A DNA stretch of 64,000 nt, from assembly GCA_038373865.1 (NCBI GenBank), contig JAXGGA010001177.1, positions 62,001 to 126,000 on the forward strand, written 5' to 3'. This document shows, piece by piece, positions 13,101-25,100 of this stretch (positions are counted from its first letter, which is position 1; the number at the start of each line of letters is the position of its first letter). The notes below the pieces were generated by a model. The model was given only the letters and a program-made list of their open reading frames with translations, was not told where the DNA came from and ran no database searches. The stretch comes from Uloborus plumipes. Its lineage: Eukaryota; Arthropoda; Arachnida; Araneae; Uloboridae. The translations under genes and the position numbers were made by a program.

Positions 13101-16100
13101 TTTGAGTATATGCTTAACTTAGAATTTAAAACAAGCAAGTTTTGGTTTTTGCGATACTTTTTCGGTTTGTACTAGAGCCGAAATTTCGATCCCCAGTTGA
13201 AGTATTGGCAGATATATCGGTTGTCAACAGACAACAATTTAACAGAGATATAGATTGACCGTGGAAAGATGGCAGTTGACCTTGAAGAGGAGAAGAACCG
13301 TTTCATCTTGTAATAGGTAACTTCAGAGAGATCACACAGGTAGTGAAAACTTTCATAAACGGAATGAGTAAAAAATTATATTCCTCGCCGATCATACCTA
13401 TTTTAAAATGAAGCGGTCCGTTTCCGCCTCAAGGTCACGAGCCATCTCCCCGAGGTCAAGAGCTTTACCTGATTGCATCAAAAAAATTTCGCAAGATTCC
13501 TTACATTAACCCATTTATGCGCAGTAGCTTAAAAACGGGACGCTTGTTAGTTACTGCATACAAAAACCTGTAATGGGTATGTCGTTTTACTAAAGCTGTA
13601 TTTCACAAGTTAAATAGTCCTTCTTCTTGAGAAAACCAGTTAGAGCCACTATTTGGACATCAGAGTTTATTTATCGACAGCTACTTTCAGACAAAGCAGT
13701 CAAGCAACGATCCAGCATGGGTAGCCGCAGAAAGTAAGTTTTTTTTGCGAACTTATTTTTAATAAAATTAAACTATTTTAAAATGATTTGCTTAAAAATT
13801 GATCACAGATGCCTTCTGTAATGTTACTTTGCAAAAATAAAGTCTAGTAAGGTCGTTTTTTGCTCACATATTTGCTAATATCTTATAAACAGGACGTAAA
13901 ATAACTTAATAAATATGGCAACGGCGAAGCCTAAAATGTATGCAAACCATTCCAAGTAAGAGTTTTAAGCAGATAAAAATTGTTAAAAAAAACTTGGGCA
14001 TAAATGGGTTAACTGTGTTTTAGTTCACTAAAAGTTTTGCCGCTAAAGAGCAATTTCGTTTTTTCACCTAAAATAACTTCTTATGAAATGAATTTGTTTC
14101 CCCTTAGGTCCTTTTTTCCTCAGTGGCGTACATATATGGCAGGAACAAAGAAAGTTTGTCGTCCAATCGATGAAAGACTTAGGATTAGGGAAATCGAAAA
14201 TCGAAGGACATATTCAGGTGAACTCCATTGATTTTTTTATCTTAAAGATAAAATGCCCAAATTTAATTGTGAAAGAGATTTGTACATTTCGTATCAACTG
14301 AATTGCTTCGTGAGACATTACGTTTCGTTTTTTTATTGACTTGTTACAGTTGTCCTAAAAACATGTCATTGAAATATGACGATGAATTCATTTGTATCTT
14401 TTAAATTGATAGCAGTGAGGAAATGCGTGATTTACTAGCCATTGTGAGGAATTTTTCGTATGTAGGGAATGCATTTTAAGTTAATCAGTCTCTTTTTTTC
14501 ATACAAGTCATATAGACACGTAAATCGTACCTTCAATATTCTGATGCAATGAACAGAAATACAATATTGGAACAACGTGGATCAACGTGGTTTATAAAAG
14601 GAAAGTTTAATAGCGCAGTTTTGATTTCCACAAGTAACAAGAAGTTATGTCAAGAACTAAACGTTCCTACTTTCCCGTTTAAGAACTTCAACATTCTAGC
14701 ATCTGATCGATATTCTCTTAATTGTCTAAAACTATAAATACACATCAAACATCTATTTTTAGCATATGATTTAGATTTCTAAAAATAAAATACGATTACC
14801 ACTACAAATACTAAAAAAAAAAAGAGTTTTTTCGAATAGGATTATTCCTCCAAAACTTATAAGGGGGGGGGGGTAGTATGTTTAAACGGCTCAAAAATGA
14901 ATGAAAAAAAAATAAATAGGAAAGTGAAATATGGGAATGAGGTGTCATCGATGAGATCTTTCAAATGATATTATGTTTGTTAAAATCGGACTGTTCATTC
15001 AAAAGTCATTAGGAGGGACAGACCAACTGACCGACACACATTTTTCCCATCTCAAAACCCCAATTTCCAATTTTTAGTTTTTCAATATGAATTCAATTAT
15101 TTATTTTTTTTATTCATTTTTGAGATTTCTTTTAATTTTACTTTTAGATATATTAAAGATGCATCAAGCTACTTTTGATGCCATTTACGTCTTTTTTTTA
15201 TCTACACTTTAACCGGAAAGTAGGCTAAATAATTCATAACATCATTTGACCCCCCCCCCTTTTTTTTCATTTTAGGATGAAATTCATTTCTTCCTCGAAG
15301 CACTGCGGAGCACCAAAGGGCAGCCGATCGACTTAAAAGAGCCCCTCACTCCCAGCATGTCCAACAACATTGCCTCCTTGGTCTTTGGATCAAGATACGA
15401 ATACAAGGATCCCGAGAGAATCCAGTTTGACGAAGCTTTGGACGAAACGGCCCGCTCGGCTGGTCAAACGGCATCCCACATATTTTTCCCTTGGATACGA
15501 TATATCCCTTTTATTCTGAAGTGGCTCGATTTCGATAAAGCTGTGAAAGCTGGTCTAAAGATAGAAGAGGTTTACAGGTACAAATGCTTTTTTACAACAC
15601 TTTTATTAGTTTCACCTGGTAGGTTGCTTGTAACTAGGCTTGCAAAAAAGCTTTCTGCGCAACTTTGTGCGGATATGCGATCTGCGCTTAAGGGCGTATG
15701 TCTAGGAAAATTCTTCCAGTGTAGTTACATTTTTACAAAATAGATGGCGCAGAATTTCACTCCCTTTGCAAGGGGAAAAAATATTAGCCCCTCACTGAAG
15801 CTATCTTTGACAGCTTTACTCATTAGGGGATAGTAAGAGAATAATAGCAGTCACTGGGGGACGAACAAACCACTCTTCCTTCTGGCAGATGTGGACAGAT
15901 ACCGGTTCCCGTTGTAATCTTTTCTTCCAAGAAAACAGCTCGCATTCGTTTGCTGCTTCTCAATAGCACCCGATCCGGAGTGACAGAGTGCACGATCTCA
16001 AACTTTTTCCGCAATTGTCTCCAATCAAATACTTGACTTTAAATCTTTAGAAACAATTCAAAATAACGTTCATATTTTTAATATGATAGTTTTTTCATTA

Positions 16101-19100
16101 TTGTGTAAGTGTATAAGCGAAGCGATAGGGTATTTTGCGTAGTGGTGTAGTTTATATTTTATTTCTTATGGGGCCCAGGTTCATCTCTCAAAGGGACTGT
16201 AACATTAATTATTTTTCAACAAATAAACTTTATTTTCAATTATGTTGTTTATTGAAATTTTTAATCAGTAATTAATAAATAATCAGCTATTGCAAATTTC
16301 TAATTTTCTCCTATTTGTAACTATGAGAGTTAAATAACTTTAATATTTATGCATAAGCTGAACGATTTAATATTTTCATAATTCGAAGCCATAAATACTG
16401 AAGTATTTTAACCTGCAATAGCGCAAATAGTTCAGTTAAATTCACACATAAAAAGTTTTTAAACATTAAAAATTGAAATATCTCTTTTTCAAAAATATTT
16501 TCTTTAGTCATTGATAAATCAGAGAGTTTGATTTCACTGCATTTTGACATCACACAGAGTTAGACTATTTAAGGGGTGGATACTTTTTCACAGAAAATCT
16601 TTCAAAATTAAAGTTTTTAAAACAAAATTTTTGGCTAACTCTGGAGACATTAGGTAAGAGGCGGATGTTTTTATTTATTACAGAAAAAAAATCGAACCAG
16701 AAATCTTAAAGGCGCAATTTCATTCTATAGTCAGGGGCGGATGTAGAAAAAGGCTTTAGGAAGAGCCCCGAAATGTAAAAAGTGCCCCCCCCCAGCCATA
16801 TTAAGTTCGCATTTTAAGCACACCTTATATTATACGTTTACTACACTTTTCAGAAAGACATACCATTTTTATTTTCGTATTCTATAAACACACTTTTTGT
16901 AGTTTTTAGTTTGCCGTAATGTTGATTTTCTTCTCCCCATAATAAAACACTTTTTAATATTGAGCAAGATTTTGCCTCTCATTTATTTAAAACCGTAGTT
17001 GAGGCTTTAAATAATTACTTTCTGAATATTTCCGCACCAAACTAGACGGATTTTGACATTCAGGAAAGCACCATTTAGGAAAATACCAGTATGAGTTACA
17101 CGGGGAAAATATTTCTTTTTGTTAATAAGGGACAAAACGAGCAAAGAAAAATTAATTATTCATGTAAATTACACTCATTAAATTTAGGAAAGCAAAAAAT
17201 AATAAACAACGAAACAAATTATTATTGCATACAAAAAAAAAAGTTAAAACATATTTTTGCTCAATTTTGCGAATTATCTGTCAGGGATAAGTCATATTAC
17301 GTTGACAAGAGATGAAAGGATTCAAAAATAAACTTTGAAAGAAAACAAATTTATAGAAAACGATTTTAAGTAAAAGCATAAATATTGTTAAGTTTGTCGT
17401 AGCATTTAAGTAGAAAGTTCATAAACCAAGTATGAATCAGATTATCGGTATTCAAACTGTCTACACAAACCACGTAATGTAAAATAGTTTTCTAACAAGA
17501 ATAATTGATTTATTTTGCTTTATTATGCATATAAAAATTTTTTAGTTATTATATCCCGCACTTAGCACTTAATTTCTTTATGAGTGACAAATGCTCGGAA
17601 GAAATACTTAGAAATTGAAATTTGTAAATATTGATAATTAATTCTATGCTAAAATCCATATTTTATCATACAAATTTGCATTTCTCGTTGCATTACCTGG
17701 CAGAAAGATAATAGGATGGAGTTTTTTTTTTTTCTCTTTCTTAATTTTTCTCTCTCTCTCTCTCTTACAATGAGCCAGATTTTATGAAAATAGTATTTTC
17801 AAATTAAAATTATTTCTTAGTGTTGTTAGTAGTCACCATAGAATTATAAAATGTATGCCTAAAAATGTTCGTATCAAATAATTAGCTTGATTTCATCACA
17901 ACACACTTCTGAATTATTTTAGTAACGCAACAAGTATTTAGAAGGTAAAGATAAAATTTGCCGCAACAAGGGAGGATGGGCTAAACACCCCTGAAGGACT
18001 GAAGCCTTGCGTTTAACATTATTGGCAAACTCAAGGACTGTTTTGGGCAAAAAAAAAAAAAAAAAAAAAGAAAGAAAACTCTTCTCAGACGATAATTCTG
18101 GCTGCACTAGTGGGTAACATAAACGGAAACAATCTTTCTAATGTTTTTCATCCCTTTTCATTAAAGATCATGTGCTAAACATCGAAACTATTGACCGAGG
18201 GCCTATATTCCCCCGTGCCCTCTCCCACCCCAGACATGCAGGTATAATACTAAGACAAAATAAATGAAAAAAAAAACATAAATGATACGATTTTCGCTCT
18301 GATTTTACAAAATTTAAGGTTCTAAAAATTTCGTATCCAGCAAGTTGTGTTTGGGTCGGGGGTGATGGGGGGGGGGGGGGGTGACGCTACGCTTATGGTC
18401 GCAATCACATTGAGGCTCTCCTAAAAAGAAGGAATAATTTTACTAACGGATGTATATTTTTACAGTTACAGCACCTTGTATCATTATCTCATTTTAACCA
18501 AATTTTTTGTATAAGAACGACTTTTTGTGCTTGTGTTTTTAAATTTTTACAAGAGAATTAAAGTATAGGATGTATTTGAATTTTAGTACATTTCTTTTCA
18601 AAGACTTAAAAATGCATTTTGGGCGTTGATCCCCATGGGGTATCCTGCTCCCTGTAGTCACTGCACTTGACAGATTGAATATAGTTTGAAATGCATAGGT
18701 AGAACCAGGGGTGCCCACGGGGTGGACTATGGCCCAAGTTGCGCCATCAAAGCTTTTGGGGGGGATTTTTTAAAACTAATTTGTTTATTTATTTAAATTA
18801 TTTATTAATTTATTTTTTAAATTAAATTATTTACTGATTTTTTTCAATGTAAATTATTCATTAATTTATTTTTTTTATTTAAATTATTAATTTATTATTA
18901 TTTTTTTATTTATTTATTTTTCGTGCGTGTGTGTGTGTGTGTGCTTGGAATGTCTGGAAGGGAAAAAAAGCGATTCTATTCTTCGCATAATTCGTACTTT
19001 AGAAAAATAATAATTATATTAAAAAATAATAGTTATACTTTTAAAAATAAACAAAAATATTAAACAAATAAATAAATAATATTTAAAAAATATGTAAATA

Positions 19101-22100
19101 ATCTTTAAAAAATAAATAAATAATATTTAAAAAAATAAATAAATAATATTAAAAAATAAATAAAATAAGAAAGAGGGATAAAAATAAAAAGCATAATAGG
19201 GTTGTGAAAAATTGGGGGGGGGGGGGGATTTGCGCCATTGAGCTTGGGAGGGATGGGCATCATGGGCACCCATAAGGGGGGGCAAGGGGGGGGGGTTCGA
19301 GCCCCCCCTTGGAAATTAATACTTTCTCTGCTTTTAGTACTATTTATTCAGAAAAAATTTAAAACTTTTTTTTCTTCACCCATTAATGAATAAGTTATCA
19401 AAAATGCCAAATTGTAATAACTCGAATCTGCACTGAAATCGCTTTCAGAATTATAACATTGTGTCTCTTCCTACATTCTTCAATAGAAAAAGAAAGGCAG
19501 ATTCATGGATGAATCGGCGCCGCACATGCATGGGAAACTCCCCCATGTCTGCGGACTAGCTGTTGAGTCATTCCATTTTAAATCAACAAATTTTTAAAAA
19601 AGTTGTTGCATCATTATTTTTGATTTTGATGAAAATTTCCCAGACCTGAAGAAAATGTATATTTTATTTAAAAAATATACCGTTTGACATATAGGCCCTT
19701 TTTGTTGTTGGCAACAGCCAAAAATGGGGCATTTATGATACTTAGTCTTTTGAATTACAGTGAACTCTCACTTATACTTATACGCCGCCCCATTTACGCG
19801 CCTTTTTTACTTATACGACGATTTTAAATAGTCCCAGCACATTCCATAGCAAAATAATGATAGTATCGCTCGTTTATGCGTCTCTCTAAAATGGTGGGTA
19901 ATAATTCAAAGATAAAATAAAGGAAAATAACTGCAAATGATATTCCGACGATTAATTTCCTTCTGATTTCATAAAATTTCAGATTTTAAAGAGCAAGTGT
20001 CCAACAAGTTGGGGGGGGGGGGGGGCACGTGCCCCCCTGTGCCCCCCCCCCCGCGCTACGCTTATACTATGAATACCTTGCCGTGCCACTCTGTGGCACG
20101 CGTGCCGCGGGTTCAGGGCCGGATTAAAGATTTGGAGGTCCATAGGCATTTGAAATGAGGGGGCCCCTTCACCATATGGATGTAATGATTTGATAAATGA
20201 GATTTTAAATAACTGATATATATTGCGCAAATATATTTTAATAATTTATAATTGTTATTATGGAATACATAACCAATCATAGTGATTGTTACAAGTATAA
20301 ATTGTTGATGGTGAGCAAGGCTTAATTTGTGTTGGGAGTAAAGCTGCTGCACTTACGAAATTAAATATTTTAGCCAAAGTTCATGCTATTCACGCGATAA
20401 AATAAGTTGTGGGTACTTTTGGGCTCTTGCACCTCTTTTGGTAGAAATTGAGCCCCGGTGATGAGAAAGAAGTTGAATGGAAGTATGAACGTTTACTTAA
20501 GTTATATTCGCATATTGTATCAAATAATATTCCTAACCTTTAGCTAACAGTGCCATCTAAAGTTAAAAAAGGATATCCTCAGGATTTCTCGGGGCCCCTT
20601 TAAAACCCCGGGGCCCATAGGCAACTGCCTACGTTGCCTATTTAGTAATCCGGCCCTGCGCGGGTTGGCCACCACTGGTATGCAGTATTTGAATTAAAAG
20701 GATATATATTTTTAAAATTTTATGCTCTTGCTTATATACTTTTCAGAATATTTTTTATAAATCTGTTGTAATATTAGAACATACACGAGCAAAGAATCCT
20801 GAATTACGTTTAAATATTTTCCTTGTTTTAGAATATATTAAAATATTGTAATTAAAGTCTCCTATTTATAGTGTGCGTTTTTTTGTGAGGAAAATAATGG
20901 TGATAATTCCGCAATTGCAAAATGCATAAGCAAATCAGTGTTCTGAACCCAAATTATCAAATTCTAAAACTCTTATCGGCCGAATTCCAGACTGCATTGT
21001 GAATTCAAAGCAGTGGAATAACTGAACTCTCCCTTTGGGCTATCTCTACCTCCCAAGAAAAGGATCGGAGTTTTTTCGGGCAGCACGCTCGCAGGGGGAG
21101 GGCTACTCGCAGGGGGAGGATTGGGGCTAAAGTGATTTATGGCAGTCAATTAGAGCAAAAGCAGGAAAGAGCCTTTATTGTGCAGAAACGCTTACTGCGG
21201 TGACACCTATATGTCAAAAAAAACAACTAAAAATAGTGTAGATTCAATATTTTTTTGAATGCCCTAAATTAAAAATATATAACGTAATGAAAATGAAATT
21301 TAAAAATTATCAGTAAGACCCCCAGAGTCGTGGATTTTCGCTAGTTATGCTTGTTGCTAAATTATTGCTGTGTTTTTTGGCAGAATACTAAGCTTTTTAT
21401 TTTTTAATGGGTGTTAGGGTTGCTATTCTGAAACCGTCGCCAAGGCAGATTTCATTAAAAATTGATTTAAATTTAAAAAACGCAAAATTTTTCTACGATG
21501 CTAAGGGAACTTATTCTTGACTGAAAATCAAGTCGAATGTAACAAAGATTGGAATGTTATTTGAAGTTGATTTTGATCACGAAAGGTTATTCTTTTTCCT
21601 TGGCGCCAATCTCTTGGGACAACAGCCTTAAGTGAGCAGTGGTAACTTGCTATAGTCAGCTAAGATAGCATTCCGCCTCCGCTTAAACCAATGCAACTAC
21701 AGTTGATTTGCGGAATATGTAGACCAGATGTAAACAAAGAATTGCGCCATTTGGATACATCAATCACGTGCTTAGCTTGGACAAGAATAAATTGGTACCA
21801 AACAAATGGCGAATGAGAATCCTATTAGTTAACTTTTCTTCCCTTTCAGAGGAAATCCCTAAAAGTAGTATAGCGGCGACTTGTTTACTTTTAGTCTAGC
21901 TTTTCCGCGAATGAACTTTAGACCCTCACACAATACATGTTTCTTGCATTGGCCGTTTTCAAAGGAAGGCATCATCGCTCAGCTCCAGTCAAGGGTTAGG
22001 TTTTGTAATTAATTCCATTAATTACAAAATTCAATGAAATTAACAGAAAATGTGACAAATTTCGAATAGAACATCATAAAAATAACAAGTATTTACAAAA

Positions 22101-25100
22101 TTTGTAACAATACATTTTTAATGTACCCAACCGTTGTAATGTATTATTTTGATCCCGGATAATGGAATGTCCAGTTTGTTAGAATATTTTTCGCGGTAAA
22201 ATGACAATTCCAATAAGCGGGCTCGACTGTACTTCTATCTAGCGGACAATGATTTGTTGGTTGCAGTATGACTTAATTTGGAACAGAAGAGTAGTTGTTG
22301 TGGACCTGAAATTATACTAATAGGGCTATTTTCGCGGCTAGTGTGAAATACGTTTTTTTTTTCGCTTCAGTTGTTTTCTGACATTCGTAAAAAGTATCCG
22401 TCCGTCATTTCATTGTTCTCTCCGAAACTGTAATGAGTGTCTGATTCAAACTTTCAGAAAGAAGATAAAGGAACATATGGAAACTTTGGATCCAAAACAC
22501 CCCAGGGATTATATTGACAGCTATCTCATAGAAATGGACGCAAGGAAGAAAAAGGATCCTAACACCAGCTTTACCTGTGAGTGATGATTTTAATAGCTTA
22601 TATTACTGGTGAATTGTTTCATTTAGATAAGGTCCATACAGGGTTTGGATATTAAGTGCCCATTGAAATTAAGAACCTTATTTGGGATTGTTTTGAAATC
22701 TGATGACAATAGAATTTTTTTCAAACTAAACATTGGAAAAGAGGATATTCTATAGTGAAAAGTATAAGTTATTAGTAACGATAAAACTTATTTATAGCAA
22801 TGTCTTCCCCCTTCTGTACCATTTTACTCTTGCTTTCTGTTTTCTTAACTTCTTTTTGAAAGCTCCAAGTCGTGGTGAATAATTAAATGACAAATCAGTA
22901 ATAAAATCATTAATCATTCTGTAAGTGGATAGTGAAATAAATGACGAAACATCATGAAAGGAACCCAAAAAAGCAAGTATATTATGAACTGTACAAAAGA
23001 TGTATTTCTGCATCAAAATGTGGAAAACTTGCATACGATTGCAAAGTACACAGGCTGAAATTGCTGAAAGACTTTCGATTTCCTTAAAAATGCCATTCAG
23101 GGTTTTAAAAATATCAAAGAGAATAAAGATGGATCGGATCGGATCAAATATTTGCCAGGGTAGGAGAAACGGAGCTCCTTTTGCCTGGATCGATTTTGAA
23201 TAGGGGCAGTAGTAAGTTAAACAATCATTAATGCTTCTCCGAACGAATTCGGATGCATTTTTATGCATGCTGCTTCATCTAACATCTAGTAGAAACGAAC
23301 CTTACAAGGCAGTTTTTCGTTATGATGTGGTTAAAATTTGCGTAGCTAAAAATGCTAGGTTAGGTTTGAGCCGAGGTGGTCCGATCGTTGAGGCGTCGGA
23401 CTCGTAACCGGGAGGTTTCAGATTCCATCATTACCGATCAAAAATCCACCGTCTTCACTAATGGCGGCTGGGGGACATTAAAAATGCTCGTAGTCACAAA
23501 GTCCGCCAAGTGAATCAATACAAGTGGGGTACTGGATCATGTGTTTACCCGGCTTCCGGTTTAGACAAAAAAAAGTGATCTTCAGGGCCCCATCCCGGTT
23601 AAAGTCCCTGGAGTGAAAAGCAAAAAGTGCTACGCTAGGTTTGCCTTAACTCTCGATTCAACTAAAAAGTTTGATACAGCAGTGCTTTTTCTTTCATGTG
23701 TCCTAAACTGAACTATTATTATTTCTCTTCTCAGACAAGACCCTGATCGGCAGCACGGGGGATCTGTTCGGAGCTGGCAGCGAGACGGTGCGCACTTCTG
23801 TGGGGTGGTGCATATACACGTTGGCGGCCTATTCGGAGGTGCAGAAGAAAGTACAGAAAGAAATTGCCGACGTCGTAGGCTCGGAAAGGAGCCCCGAATT
23901 CTCGGACCAGAAGGACATGCCTTTCACACATTCATTTCTACTGGAAGTTTCTCGATGGCAGACTACAGTGCCACTAAACATCTTGAGATAGTGAGTTTTC
24001 TCGGATTTCTAGCTTCGACACCAATTTTTATACATCCGATAAATATTGCCGAGTTCGTATTCTCAGTTACATCACCTCGTGAGCCGCTAAAAGTTTCCAA
24101 GAACAATAATTTTATTTCATCCAAAAAGCCCTGACAAGTAAAGTTTTCAGGAGGGGGATGGAATAAAAGGTTTATACTCAATAAAATCAAGACTTGATAG
24201 CTCGAAGTCTTCTCACTCGAATATAACTTTGTCTCGAAGTTTTCACTTATGTCCCAAACTCTTAAGAAGGCTATGGGAACTTCCTATAACTCAAACTACC
24301 AATAACTGGAAGCTTTCAGCTGGTTCCTTGGGACTTCGAGCTATCGAGAATCTATTGTATTTATTACATGGAAAATACATACACACACACACACACACGA
24401 ATAAAAATACTACTTATACTCTAAAAGTCAATAAAAGGCAATTACCCTAAATGATAAGCAGATATTCAATGATTGAGGTAGGAAGTTTCGATTGGGTAAC
24501 TGCAGATTTTGTTATTGTAAAATTTAAATAAATAAGTGTGACAAAGCAAGAACTCACCAGAAATTCGGGATAACTTGCATTTCCTATTTTTAATCTTTTT
24601 TTCTTATAGCTGGTTCACACAATACAATGCGCGAATAATACCAATAGCAGTAATTGAGTAATAGCTGAATAAACCTTCTTCTCAAATGCATTGCAATCCT
24701 GCTTTGCATTAACACGCATTAATTTATGAATATGAAGTGTAAACACTTTCAACAAAAAAAAAAAAAAACAAGATTAACTGCCTGATCTCACTCTATGGGC
24801 AGTTAGACTATAGTTAAGTATTGGTTGTTAGTCGTGGTTGGGCGAATTTGGTGAAATATTTCAAAAGATCGAAGAAATAAGATCTATTAGATGCACAGTT
24901 TCTTTGGTTCCAGCCACAGAGTAGGAATACTTTGTGATTCCAACATAGTTTAACAGTCTTGTGTGCTATTTGGGACCGAGGACAATGATTTTAGGTGAGC
25001 ATCAAACCTGAAACACTGCTATAACGAACTCACTAACTCCATATACTATGTTTTACTACTAAACTTGGAACCAGTAGTCCATAGACATAGTGCAATATAG

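Noticed and set aside
15357..15743. 128-residue frame starting MSNNIASLVFGSRY
   Set aside because: It is part of P450 gene B exon 4 read through its donor into the intron.
22792..23268. 158-residue minus-strand frame
   Set aside because: Lies in P450 gene B intron 5 between verified exons, has no domain and no homologous stretch in genes A or C.
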